Shown here: in pieces, positions 1 to 8,975 of the stretch | Layout: every line of letters starts with the position of its first letter | How positions within the stretch are numbered: the first letter of the stretch is position 1 | Source of the DNA: Didymodactylos carnosus | Taxonomy: Eukaryota > Rotifera > Eurotatoria > Philodinida > Philodinidae | DNA length: 21,239 bases | Reading direction: 5' to 3' | Assembly (NCBI GenBank): GCA_905250885.1 | Contig: CAJNOQ010003148.1 | Coordinates: 1-21,239 of the forward strand | Notes under the pieces: generated by a model | The model's database searches: none | What the model was told of the DNA's origin: nothing | The model's input: the letters and a program-made list of their open reading frames with translations, nothing else | Translations under genes and position numbers: made by a program

Positions 1-476
1 ATAGGAGATTTTCCAGGTTATCAAGTGTGCTGAATACGAAAAAGCACTTTTCGTGAACTCTAAATGAACTTTAATTTTTTGTCGGTGATATGTTTGTGTG
101 TAACTGTTTATCAGAGAGATTAACAGTAATAATGAAGAAGAACTATATCACCTGAATTAATTTTTATCCTAATTTATTAAATTTATGTCCACAAACAATA
201 AATGATGTATTAATTGTCCGTTCTTCTCACTGTTTTATTGGATTTTAACTGTTCCAGAAAAAATTTTTGAAAGTTTCAAGGAGGACGAAGCGGAGGCGAG
301 GCGAAAGTTTGCGGGGCGAGACCAGGCTGAAAAACCGAGCTCCGTGCACCTCTGACACCTATACTCACTGCGAGTTTATCCTATATTCTACCAACTTCCC
401 AGATTAAAACGTTAACAAATTTGAAAATACCCCTTTCCAGCTTTTCTGCCGGTTTGAAGTGCACAACTCGTACTCT
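1..476. other. Non-coding stretch with a short GC-rich island
   Basis: No gene is supported here. Most of it is AT-rich, but about 280-350 is abruptly GC-rich, with several GGCGAGG-like words. It shares the 11-mer GGGGCGAGACC (313-323) with the opposite strand near 18064-18074, so it is probably a fragment of a dispersed repeat. The frame used by the next open frame stays open from 408, with an acceptor-like CTTTCCAG ending at 440. Confidence 0.4.
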
Positions 477-899
477 ATGCCAAGCTACTTTTTAGAAAAA
501 GGTCTTTTAGTTTTTAAGATACAGAGATCTCAATATCACCGACTAAAGTTAGTAAAATGTATGGATTTCACTTTAATTTTAGAAATTGCACGAATTTGGA
601 ATGACCAACATAACTTTCTTGATCACTTTCCGGAACATCATAGTCAGAGCTCAAGTTCTACATTTATTTTTTCCAGCGAAATCGCTAAAATTAAAATTAA
701 TGAAACGGATTCATTTTACGAACTTTTATCTTTGATATTGACAGCTCTATTTCATATAAACGAAAGGAAGGAACTTTTTTCTGGACAACATGGCAAATAT
801 ATTACAATTTGTGTACTTCAAATTAGTGTAAGAAGTGGAACGGGGTCCTCTCTAATTATTTCAGCTTTAATTAGCGAAGTGAGCAGAATACAGAATTAA
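477..899 (+). CDS. Hypothetical open frame, 140 residues, unrecognised
   Basis: I do not recognise this protein. The frame is open from 408, and the first ATG is at 477; the stop is TAA at 897-899. A pyrimidine-rich tract ending in CAG at 440 could be a 3' splice site, so this might be an exon rather than a whole gene. The product has no signal peptide, clear membrane helix, cysteine pattern or known motif; it contains a short serine run near the middle. A frame of this length is somewhat unusual in such AT-rich DNA, which is the only positive evidence. It could equally be a decayed transposon frame or chance. Confidence 0.25.
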   Translation: MPSYFLEKGLLVFKIQRSQYHRLKLVKCMDFTLILEIARIWNDQHNFLDHFPEHHSQSSSSTFIFSSEIAKIKINETDSFYELLSLILTALFHINERKELFSGQHGKYITICVLQISVRSGTGSSLIISALISEVSRIQN

Positions 900-1553
900 T
901 GTAGAGCTAGGGCACATTCGATAATTCAGTCTTTCCCTTACTTTGTTTGTTAAACAGAAAACGTGTTGTGTGCTTATATGTGCGATTTGCGCTGGTATTG
1001 TACCGTCGATATCCGAGAAGTAAAACTACATTAACTTTTCTTGTGCTGAATAGACTTTCTTTAATTTTTTTGTTGCGCTTGTCTAACCTTTGTCCACTAC
1101 CGTTAAAAAGGACACTCTCTAGCTACTTCTGTCGCCGAGTTACAATCGTTGCATTGTCTCAGATGGAGCGCCATCCACCGTTGAAACATGAAGTGTTTTG
1201 TAAAGACTGAATGAATTCTAAATCTTTTTCTTATGAATAACTTGAAGTAGACGACTACGCTTCTCAAAATATGTAAATGGATTAACTGTTTACTACACTT
1301 TTATATGCAAATAAATCAAAATAATGTTACAAACACTTTGGTCTTTTTCTGTCACGTGAGATTGAATCTTGCGTATCTCAGCTAAAACTAAATGTAATCT
1401 GTATCGAAAATAGCCAAAAGGTAGTCCACAGTTTGAGAATCATTTTGATAGAAAGAAATAAAAGACCAATGTTCTTCTTACTTAGAAAACAGGTTTACCG
1501 AAAAAATATGAAGGTTTCACTCATGTAAGAATCTTAGATCAGTGGATTTCAAC
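900..1553. other. Intergenic, no gene seen
   Basis: AT-rich sequence with no convincing coding region. A 27-bp segment at 1116-1142 recurs at 18135-18161 with about four mismatches, which suggests a scattered transposon fragment. An open frame of 87 codons across 947-1210 lacks any recognisable feature and is not annotated. Confidence 0.4.
1116..1142 (+). repeat. Dispersed 27-bp repeat, copy 1
   Basis: Contains CTCTAGCTACTT followed by a GTCGC core. It matches 18135-18161 in the same orientation at about 23 of 27 positions. It is probably a remnant of a dispersed element and is too short to classify. Confidence 0.35.
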
Positions 1554-1670
1554 GTTGACAGTTAAGAAAGTCAACTGACAAGATACCGTTGAAGTTCAGA
1601 ACGTCAACTAACGACATACAGTTGATAGTTGTGAACGTCAATTCACCAGATGCAGTTGACAGTTCAGACC
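1554..1670 (+). repeat. 34-bp tandem repeat, about 3.5 copies
   Basis: Units run 1554-1587, 1588-1620, 1621-1654 and a partial unit at 1655-1670. Each begins GTTGA followed by AGTT, then has a GTCAA core and an AC-rich tail. GTTGA and GTCAA are partly inverted, so each unit can fold weakly. Divergence between units suggests an old minisatellite. No associated gene is seen. Confidence 0.65.
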
Positions 1671-2159
1671 AAAAACCGCTGGGGCTACACTCCTAAAACA
1701 TACTACAGAAAAAGGAGAATCAAAGCAGCGATCTTCTCAACCATCAATAAATCTATCAATAGACATGACGGTCTTAATAAAACTTGAAATAACATAATAC
1801 ATCAACAATCGGAAAGAATTAAGAAGTCTATGAGATTCGAAAAGAAAGTATTTGAATCGAAAAGACCAGCACGACACATAACAGGAGGCAAGACGATGAT
1901 AATGATGGCGATAGAGACGACTAAGAAAATTAATTGATTTTCGTATTACATTCTTGTCGTCCGTACCTTTATTTAAGAAAGAAAGAAAAAAGAGAACGGT
2001 ACATCTATGAACTAATGAATGTGGTGTGTTCATTTAGTCTGTGTTTTGTTTTGAAGAAGGTCACTTTGCGACTGAAACGTTAACTATATAGCCCCAGGGC
2101 ACTTGTTTTTTTTACAGTGTACTGTTTTTTACCTTTTTCTTCAGATCACAACGTCTTTT
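1671..2159. other. Intergenic, no gene seen
   Basis: No supported gene. The word CTGGGGCTA occurs at about 1679 and again in inverted orientation near 2090, about 400 bp apart. This could be the termini of a small decayed element, but the match is too short to call. Confidence 0.3.
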
Positions 2160-2513
2160 TTACGCAGATTTCCTTTGTTTATATCTTACTTGTTCATCTT
2201 CATTCATTGTTGACAGTCGTTTTCCCCTTGCATTGATCAATGCTTGTATCGTGTTCCCATGGGCGATTGAAGTTCCTTTGCCTCTTTTGTTTTTAATGTA
2301 CCTAGTCTGATGACTTCTGACTCTTGTCAGTTCTGGTTTATTCATTTCAGACAGCCTTTTTCTCTGTCTTCTTCTTGGTGTCGTTCTTGGTTGCGTAGAC
2401 AGATTTGTGTATGTTAAATCCGTCGCTGAATAAGCCCATCTTGGACAGGCAATGTTATTCTCATGGATGAGGAAGTGCAAGGATACTGATGGCTCTTTGA
2501 GAACAGTTGCCAT
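2160..2513 (-). CDS. Hypothetical basic protein, 117 residues, unrecognised
   Basis: The frame reads from ATG at 2511-2513 (minus strand) to TAA at 2160-2162. The product is unrecognised. Its second half is strongly basic, with an RRRQRKR cluster and repeated Lys/Arg pairs down to the C-terminal KQRKSA. That would suit a nucleic-acid-binding tail or nuclear localisation, but this is inference from charge only. There is no signal peptide or membrane segment. The frame is open a little further upstream, so this could be the last exon of a longer gene or a transposon-encoded fragment. No poly(A) signal is obvious downstream. Confidence 0.3.
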   Translation of the reverse strand: MATVLKEPSVSLHFLIHENNIACPRWAYSATDLTYTNLSTQPRTTPRRRQRKRLSEMNKPELTRVRSHQTRYIKNKRGKGTSIAHGNTIQALINARGKRLSTMNEDEQVRYKQRKSA

Positions 2514-2968
2514 TCTTTTCCAGCTTATGAAAATCAATACTATTATTAGAAAAAGAAAAATGGATTACAGTCCACAAAAAAATATTTGTTAATGAGTTAT
2601 TTCTTTTGCAAATAATTTTTAAAAGGTTTTCGAAGTTTTCACCTTTTTTGCTCCAAAGAAGCAACGCTGACAAGCTTTTTCTGTACATTTCTCTCTATTT
2701 GCTACGATTTCTACTTATAAGTGCACTGAAAGAAAACAAAAGGTAGTATACGGAACTCAAAGAGGATTTTCTGCACTCTACGAAATACAAAAAGAGCTTC
2801 GAAAACTGAAACGAATTTGAAACGCTTTTTCTTTCAGCGTACAACGGATAAAGCAGATTGCTTTGTTTATCACCGGTAGGGCAGACGAACACATATAGGA
2901 ATCAACTAGTGTTTTTGTGTACATGACTTTTTAACTTGGAGTAACACCCTGTGACGGATAGAGATGTC
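2514..2968. other. Intergenic, no gene seen
   Basis: AT-rich sequence between the basic open frame and the tRNA-like unit. Two short minus-strand frames here (75 and 65 codons) show no recognisable product and are treated as chance. Confidence 0.35.
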
Positions 2969-3040
2969 GACAAGGTAGCTCAGTAGTTAGAGCATAGACA
3001 CGGAATGTCAAGGTCCTGGGTTCGAATCCTAGTCTGGTCA
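2969..3040 (+). tRNA. tRNA-like gene or tRNA pseudogene, GGA at the anticodon position
   Basis: A cloverleaf can be drawn. The acceptor arms are 2969-2975 and 3033-3039, with one A/G mismatch. The D stem is GCTC/GAGC around an 8-nt loop (2978-2993). The anticodon stem (2995-2999 with 3007-3011) has one mismatch, and the T arm is perfect around TTCGAAT (3016-3032). Both internal Pol III boxes are present: A box from about 2976 and the consensus B box GGTTCGAATCC at 3019-3029. T5 at 3043-3047 is a Pol III terminator. The anticodon position reads GGA (Ser), but there is no long serine variable arm, position 33 is C instead of U and the D loop lacks the GG pair. This is therefore more likely a tRNA pseudogene or the head of a tRNA-derived SINE than a working tRNA. 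Confidence 0.5.
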
Positions 3041-3042
3041 CA

Positions 3043-3047
3043 TTTTT
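3043..3047 (+). terminator. Pol III terminator (T5)
   Basis: Five T residues follow the tRNA-like sequence by two bases, the normal position for RNA polymerase III termination. Confidence 0.45.
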
Positions 3048-3114
3048 CCTTTACGTAGATTGTTTTCATAAGTGATTGTTCATCGTAGAAGTATATAGGT
3101 AAGAGACGCAGTAT

Positions 3115-3178
3115 CGAATAAGCAAATTCCCGAATAAGCGAATACCCGAATAATCAAATTCCTAAATAAGCAATGAGT
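3115..3178 (+). repeat. 16-bp tandem repeat, four units
   Basis: Units 3115-3130, 3131-3146, 3147-3162 and 3163-3178 follow CGAATAAGCAAATTCC with a few changes; the last unit is the most diverged. Related GAATT words continue to about 3230. It begins about 75 bp after the tRNA-like unit, so it could be the tail of a SINE, but this is inference. Confidence 0.65.
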
Positions 3179-3696
3179 GCATTCGCCAATAAATGAATTT
3201 TCGAATTCCCGACACTTAAATGAATTCTCGTATCGCGAGTTCGGGTTCTACAGCACCCGCAGTGAGCACTACTTCTTTCGAACATAGAATAAATGAACAA
3301 AACTGCCTAAAAGTAAATATACCTTCGAAAATCTTCTCTTTTTACATTAGTTGAAATTAGATCCTTGTAACCGATATGAATCGTAATTTAAATATTGATC
3401 TCACGGTTTTATTCTATAAAAGTTTGAATAAAATATTGTTCGTTTGATTCTCGTCTACATAAAATGTGACAGCGTGTGTTAATAATAAAAAAACAGACGT
3501 TAACTATTCTATCGCTGTCTCATTCGATTAGATGTTGAACCATTAGTACATTAGAATTAAGAAGATACGAAACTAGGTATGCATTTATGTCAAGTCATTT
3601 TGAATATTAGACAGAGGATCGAGTTGACAGAATGATTTCGGACAACTTCATTCTTAAATTTTTTTAGTTAAAATGACAAATATCTTCTGGTTTAGA
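3179..3696. other. Intergenic, no gene seen
   Basis: AT-rich sequence with no open frame of note. It leads into the foldback element that starts near 3697. Confidence 0.35.
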
Positions 3697-4452
3697 TCTA
3701 CAATCATTTGGCGTCAAACTCAGGCTAAGAAACTTCTTTTTTTTCAACCTGATTAAATAACTTTTAAAACTTCATTCTAGGCTCAAAATATGCAGACTTT
3801 TGTCTCGTTTTGAATGATATGTTTGGCTTAGAATAAATCATTATGCTTTCTTTGAAACTTTCGAAATAGTAAACTCCTTTAAGCACTGTCTTATTCGTCT
3901 TCTAACAGATTTCTCTCATTATGAGTTTATGGCTTGTTTAATCAAGCATTACCACAAAGAAGTACAAAGAATTCTCCATATACTGAGGTATTGAAAAAAA
4001 TTATGTAACAAGATCCGTTTCTAATCAATCATATACAAAAAATATGTGTTTTTGGTTTTTCAAACTTTTGATTTTCCACGGGAAACTAGAATTAAATTTA
4101 CTCTCTTTTCTAACAAAAATTAAACATTATTTTACCCATTTCACAGGTTTTCTAGAGCTTTGAAAGCTGAATCTTTTGGTAGCTAAGCGATTTATTTTTA
4201 TGACTATATGTGAGAGATAAGTCGACTTGAAAAAAACGTTACGTTTTAGGTTCCACTAATAGTTTTTGACGCAGTTTACTATTTCGAAGGTTGCAAAAAC
4301 GGCATAATGATTTATTCTAAGCCAAACATAGCATTAAAACCTAGACAAAATTTTGCATCTTTTAAGCCTAGAACAAAATTTTAAAAGTTATTTAATCAGA
4401 TTGAAAAACATCAAGTTCCTAATCTGAGTTTGATGTCAAAAGACTGTAGTTA
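3697..4452. mobile_element. Foldback element with inverted arms of about 185 bp
   Basis: The arm at about 3697-3882 is repeated in inverted orientation at about 4263-4452. Shared landmarks include GTCAAACTCAG/CTGAGTTTGA near the outer ends, ATTCTAAGCCAAACAT-type words in the middle, and CGAAATAGTAAACT near the inner ends. Identity is roughly 80-85% with small indels. The 380-bp spacer (3883-4262) has no transposase or other gene. This fits an old non-autonomous foldback or long-TIR element. No target-site duplication could be fixed, so the exact ends are uncertain. Confidence 0.65.
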
Positions 4453-4505
4453 ATGCTTGAAAATTTAATCAATCATTCATTTCTTTTTCTTCTCTAGCCA
4501 TTTCA

Positions 4506-4746
4506 TGGTGCGATAACAGAGTTTACATACAACGCGAAAGAGAGTTTGAACCAACATATCTTTCGCAATGTTCAGAGTTCTCCTTGTAGTTTTAACGAGG
4601 GACTGTTTGAATGTCAGTAGAAGCTTTTCGTGCTGACGCTCAAACATTCTCTCGTTAAAAATTCAAGGAGAACTATGAATAATGCGAAAGATACGTTGAA
4701 ACAGCTGATCAAAACTCTCTTACATGTTAACTGTGTTATCGCACTA
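4506..4746. mobile_element. 241-bp hairpin MITE
   Basis: The whole element is an inverted repeat. Arm 4506-4621 pairs with 4631-4746 around a loop of about 9 nt. The tips read TGGTGCGATAAC and, inverted, TAGTGCGATAAC. Strong inner matches include ATATCTTTCGCA, GTTCTCCTTG and TTTTAACGAG. Overall arm identity is about 80-85%. The trinucleotide TCA flanks both ends (4503-4505 and 4747-4749) and could be a 3-bp target-site duplication. There is no coding capacity, so it would need a transposase supplied in trans. The superfamily is not determined. Confidence 0.75.
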
Positions 4747-5356
4747 TCAAAAGGTTTGTTCTTTTGCATAAGAGTCTAAATCGTTTCTAAAACTGACTCA
4801 GTTTTAGAGATTTGACTAAAGACTTCTTTTCGAAGGTGTACTCACTTATTGCTGCATAAGATCATATGAGAGACTTGAAAAGTTAAAAGCTAATCAAACT
4901 GTATGTATATAATATATACTTTTCCATTACAAAGAGAAAAGAGATATGAATATCAATAACAGCTTGATCGGTATTCATAACATGAAAATAAAATATAGGA
5001 AGCAAATGATTAAATGTAACTGATTAAGTAATAATTTTTGTTCGGCAACTACTTTCCATATAGGATTTGTACAGTAAGGTACTGTAGAATGGATGCAAGT
5101 TCTATATGATTTGTCAAGAAGGAATATTCAAGTGATCTGGAGTGAGTTTTCAGTGTGTAGGGAGGTATATAGTCCAAAGTCACGTATACTCTTTATAACA
5201 ATTGTACATTGGAATTCTTATTTCTAGCTGGCGTTAGAGGATAAGGAATACTCGATAAATTTTGTTTCTTTGTACTTTTAACTTACTCTGGTACTATGAT
5301 CAGCCAACCAGTAGGATCTCAGAAAGTCAGAGTTTCCATTTAAATAGTTATTGATG
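4747..5356. other. Intergenic, no gene seen
   Basis: AT-rich sequence. Apart from a short TATATAATATATA tract near 4904-4918, nothing structured was seen. Confidence 0.35.
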
Positions 5357-5420
5357 AAGGACCTGACTAGCATTGGTGCATAGTGAATACTTTGGGCTAT
5401 AAACACATTTTATAGAGACA
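5357..5420 (-). repeat. 64-bp dispersed repeat, inverted copy
   Basis: The reverse complement matches 10289-10352 at 62 of 64 positions. The match begins and ends abruptly on both sides, so this is a recently moved or recently shared fragment, possibly the terminus of a larger element. It lies just outside the TIR element that starts at 5439. Confidence 0.7.
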
Positions 5421-5438
5421 TTTGTACTAATAACCACC

Positions 5439-5697
5439 AGAACTCCGTATGGACTGAAAATTCTGTGCCCATTACAGTCCATGGACTAAAAATCTCTAGT
5501 CCAGTCCAATTCGAGTCCATGAAAAACACAGTTTCTCAGTCCATGGGCTCTAGAAAAAATAGTTCATTCGAGTCCACAATATAAAACTATGTTTTTTATT
5601 AATTTGTTATTCCTCGATTCGAATAAATTCAAACCTTTCTCTCGAGTTCAGACCGGACCAGGGTATTGAAATGTGAGTACAGTCCATACGGAACTCT
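5439..5697. mobile_element. Short element with 18-bp terminal inverted repeats
   Basis: The left tip AGAACTCCGTATGGACTG (5439-5456) and the inverted right tip AGAGTTCCGTATGGACTG (5680-5697) match at 16 of 18 positions. The interior contains many scattered copies of GTCCA or AGTCCATGG, giving it a low-complexity look. It has no coding capacity. It is 259 bp long and so MITE-sized. Flanking sequences are too diverged to show a clear target-site duplication. Confidence 0.5.
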
Positions 5698-5745
5698 GAT
5701 AACTACATGTCTAAACTTATATCGTGTTCTACCAACCTGCAAAGG
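5662..5745 (+). repeat. Repeat blocks A then B
   Basis: Block A (5662-5710, including CAGTCCATACGGAACTCT and ending in AACTACATGT) is followed directly by block B (5711-5745, CTAAACTTAT to CCAACCTGCAAAG). Both blocks recur in 6632-6782 but in the order B, then A. The A blocks agree at roughly 90%. Confidence 0.6.
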
Positions 5746-6631
5746 TTAGCGTTTAATCTTGAGTTTGTTATTTTCTAAAAGGGCAAATGCAATGAGGGAA
5801 TTTCTGTAATGTATATATTTACATAATGTGAAAAAATCTGTAACTTGGTCGTCCAAGATTGTAGAAACTTGACCAGCATCTCATTTTGTGGAAAATTCAG
5901 GGATCTCTATCTCAAGACCCCAAGGTGTAGCATGACATTTCTTCATGGAAATATATAGAGCTCGACGCGTTCTTCCATTTTATACCAAGTTCAAGATTCT
6001 GCGTTAGATAATGTGGTCCGCATACGTTCCACAAGTTCGGCAAAAGTCGCCGAAAACGCATTCTTCCGATGCGACGATAAAATGGCTATAACTTTTTTTC
6101 TAATAAGGCTACAAACCCGCAGTTTGCTCCATTCGATTCAACTTGCTGAGCTCTATAATATGAGATAGTTCTTGCCACTGACGTCAAAGGTCCATGCAAA
6201 TGGCAGTAGGTTTTATATGGATTGAGTCTATCCGTCGACGCCGAAACTTCACCAAAAATTCAAGATCTCGCGTTTCTCTTGGAAGTCCAAAGTTTTTCTT
6301 TTGCTGTTTTATCACTCCACTCTTCTAGTATCTACCCTGAAAGGCTGAGCCTTACTGAGCTGGTTACGCGCGAGATAATGAATGGCGAAGTAGAAGCGGT
6401 AGCGCCACCTATAAATCGATAATAAAACGACCTCTAGAGTCCGGACTTGCACTGCTTTTTAGCCTGACCCAAGTTGTATTTGTGCTGAAATTTTCTCGTC
6501 TCTAAGTCAAGCTGTTAGAAAATAACACACTAAGTTTTTTGCAATGATAAGACAAAAGGGAATATTATTCGAAATATAGTTTATTCATCAAATATTCACC
6601 TTTTATATATTCGAGGAAGAGAGTGATCACT
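5746..6631. other. Intergenic, no gene seen
   Basis: No coding region is supported. GC-richer patches at about 5960-6080 and 6350-6450 contain words such as TAGCGCCACCTATA, which look like transposon remnants. A 66-codon frame at 6222-6422 does not start with ATG and is not annotated. Confidence 0.35.
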
Positions 6632-6782
6632 CTAAACTTATTACGTATTCTGCCAACCTGCAAAGTATTTTCAGAAAAATCGAATGAACGACTTTCGATC
6701 TGAAATTTCAGAATCGACAAAATTTATTAGTTAGGTATTGAAAGTGTCGGTACAGTCCATACGGAACTCTGGTAACTACATG
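6632..6782 (+). repeat. Repeat blocks B then A (swapped order)
   Basis: Block B (about 6632-6667) and block A (6734-6782) repeat the sequences of 5711-5745 and 5662-5710. Here they are in reversed order and separated by about 66 bp. CAGTCCATACGGAACTCT (6753-6770) is identical to 5680-5697. Confidence 0.6.
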
Positions 6783-7247
6783 TATGTACTTCTTTTTGCG
6801 CAAGTGCTTTTTAAGAAACGACCGTGCTTTTTTTATATCTCGAAAATGGGTATTTGTCTTAATTGTTACATGATTATTTCGGAGATTCAATCCAATCGTT
6901 TTTTCGAAAAAAGTTTGTTATATGTACCTAGAAGACATTTCAGAATAGAATGGAGGTCACTATATTTTGAATAGCTTTCGAAAAAAAGTCATGCTGACCC
7001 GCAGTTTTCACGGTTTCATAGAAGAAACCGGGCTCCATTCTGTTCTAAAGAGTATAGTACTTGTGCTGTCAAATTCATGTTATAAAACAAGTAACTCTAG
7101 ATGTCTGATATAGTCACTCTTGTTAAAGAGTTTTGCTTATGATATTATTTAGTAAAAATAATATAAAATACCACTTACTCGCTTTCATTTCAAGGCAGAA
7201 TGACGTTTTATGTGGATAGAGTTTTCCGCGAAGAAGGGTTATTTTTC
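6783..7247. other. Intergenic upstream of the Cys-rich gene
   Basis: AT-rich sequence. Open frames of 60 and 78 codons on opposite strands at 6708-6974 overlap the repeat block and have no recognisable features. It probably contains the upstream region of the cysteine-rich gene. Confidence 0.35.
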
Positions 7248-7255
7248 TATAAAAG
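7248..7255 (+). promoter_or_regulatory. TATA box for the Cys-rich gene
   Basis: TATAAAAG is a near-consensus metazoan TATA box. It would place transcription start at about 7275-7285, leaving a 5' leader of about 45 nt before the ATG at 7327. The upstream in-frame ATG at 7288 would sit almost at the cap, which argues for 7327 as the start. Confidence 0.45.
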
Positions 7256-7326
7256 AATTTTTCATGGTAATCTCTTTATGAATAACTATGTTTCTCTTTT
7301 TACTTCACAGGAATTATTCTTATTCA

Positions 7327-8247
7327 ATGATGTCTCTGCTAGTTAAGATAATTATATTTCTGCTTGAATCTTCGTTTATAGTATGTCAGAGTAATACGTG
7401 CAATTGTTATTTTTGTTACGGACAGAACTGTCAACTGTATTTAATTGGACAAATATCATTATGGCAATGTACACCGGATTCATGCTCGCAAGCCTGTCGA
7501 ACTGAATATTCCTGCCTTTCAAATGGACAAAGCAGTGGCGTATGTGAAGCGCTTACGACACCAAGAATAAGCACGGTTCAGGCTCGGTTTACTTGTTCTT
7601 GTAGTTGTTGCAATACTGGCACATCTTGTACGCCGTATGTTATCGGATCGTCAACAGCGTACACATGCTCACCGCAAGCGTGCACAATCGCTTGTCTTGA
7701 TCGATATAATACTACCTGTGTTGGCTCGCAGTACGGTCACACATCAGGCACTTGTGTTGGAGAGATTACAACAACAACGAGTCAACAGGGTTACAACTGT
7801 TTATGTCAGTGCTGTAATCAAGGTTATAATTGCCAACCGTACATAGTGGGAAGTGTTTCAGCCTCGTCTTGTTCTATGTGTGAAAGTATATGTATAAATC
7901 AATATCCCTCTCTATGTTTATCTTATCCAAATGGTCGGACACAAGCTCAATGTACGACGTCAACAACAACCTTCTCACCAGCGAAGTATCAATGCAGCTG
8001 CGACTGTTGTAGTACCGGCCAAATGTGTCAAACGTATAGGGTTGGTGCTGCCTTTGCTTCCGTATGCACAGTACAAGCATGCATACAAGCGTGTCAGTCT
8101 TACCATCCTTCAACTTGTAGATCATATCCGCAGGGACAAACAGCAGCTATCTGTACTGATAGTGTCACAAGTTCAAAAAATCGAGCTTATTTTAATTTTT
8201 CTTTAAATTTAATGTTTACTTGTCACTTATTTTACTTTATAAAATAG
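7327..8247 (+). CDS. Secreted protein with four ten-cysteine modules
   Basis: The frame opens at 7288, but ATG-ATG at 7327/7330 is directly followed by a signal peptide (MMSLLVKIIIFLLESSFIVC), so I start at 7327 (306 residues). Numbered from the 7288 start, four modules follow at about 38-86, 103-156, 171-222 and 236-289. The pattern is C-x-C-x-C-C-x(5-6)-C-x2-Y-x-[VI]-G-x(6-7)-C, then four more spaced cysteines, ending in a G-rich stretch and a last C. Modules 2-4 have ten cysteines each; module 1 has nine. Linkers are short and Thr/Ser-rich. The end of the protein is hydrophobic (about 300-319) after a small-residue stretch, like a GPI-anchor signal. The family is not recognised. Regular cysteine spacing suggests disulfide-stabilised extracellular modules. 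The gene is intronless over the coding part and TATA-led. Confidence 0.85.
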   Translation: MMSLLVKIIIFLLESSFIVCQSNTCNCYFCYGQNCQLYLIGQISLWQCTPDSCSQACRTEYSCLSNGQSSGVCEALTTPRISTVQARFTCSCSCCNTGTSCTPYVIGSSTAYTCSPQACTIACLDRYNTTCVGSQYGHTSGTCVGEITTTTSQQGYNCLCQCCNQGYNCQPYIVGSVSASSCSMCESICINQYPSLCLSYPNGRTQAQCTTSTTTFSPAKYQCSCDCCSTGQMCQTYRVGAAFASVCTVQACIQACQSYHPSTCRSYPQGQTAAICTDSVTSSKNRAYFNFSLNLMFTCHLFYFIK

Positions 8248-8975
8248 AGCGGCAATCGCGCAATGATAAAACTGAATAGAGGTTAAGATTCTTTCCAGAG
8301 ATCACAGTACTACATAAAGTCGAGTACTCGTTTGTCCGCTTTCTGTACATCGAATGGATATTAGAGAATTGCAAGCAGAATGTAACAGTCTGGAAAAGTA
8401 GTGGCTATGGGCGTAGAATTAAGTAATGACTACATGAAATTTAGCGATTCTTCCAGGATAGATCGTTTATGTCTGTGGCTAGCTGGTCTGCTAGAATCAA
8501 CAAATTGAAATATAAATTGCTTTCAGTATCTTCTAGCAAAGTGAGCTGTTTTGCTATGTGGTCACTTTGCATGAGCTTACGTTAAGATGTTTCTCCTGAA
8601 CTGTCCATTATTCTCGAGTAATTAGAGGAGACTAACGAAGTGCCCATAATATACTTTTACTTGTCAGTTGTGCTTTCTTCTAAGCTACATAATCAACTAT
8701 GAGCAAGCGGGGACTGTAATGCTCGTTGTAGCTCAGTGAAATCATCCAGTCGGTATCGGTTCCTGCTTTCGGAGAAAGTTCTATATTGATAATGAAGAAC
8801 ACTCCGAATAAAAACACTACAGTTTATCAGTTTTACTGAGTAATACTGTAACACTACTTGTGCGATTTCGTCATTATGGGATAGAATATATTCCTTAAGT
8901 AAAAACTTTACACCTACGTCAGCACAATTATATTTAGAAAAACATGTAAAGTCGAAATTTTGAGTGATCGTATAA
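8248..8975. other. Intergenic between convergent genes
   Basis: This separates the plus-strand Cys-rich gene from the minus-strand beta-propeller gene, so it holds both 3' ends. No gene is seen. The first AATAAA on the plus strand is near 8804, which would imply a long 3' UTR; a variant signal closer to the stop is possible. Confidence 0.4.

Noticed and set aside
3115..3178. 16-bp array as a CRISPR or telomere-like repeat
   Set aside because: Units are contiguous with no spacers, and the unit is unlike animal telomere repeats.
7264..7310. Small intron with donor ATG|GTAATC at 7267 and acceptor TTCACAG ending at 7310
   Set aside because: It would be only 44 nt, and its donor lies upstream of the transcription start implied by the TATA box. 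The ATG at 7264 would also be out of frame after splicing.
7288..7326. Upstream ATG at 7288 as the start of the Cys-rich protein
   Set aside because: It puts 13 polar residues before the signal peptide and lies almost at the transcription start predicted by the TATA box at 7248.
7637..8206. Frames of 69, 91 (plus) and 83 codons (minus) inside the Cys-rich gene
   Set aside because: They are shadows of the real frame, lack its cysteine periodicity, and two do not start with ATG.
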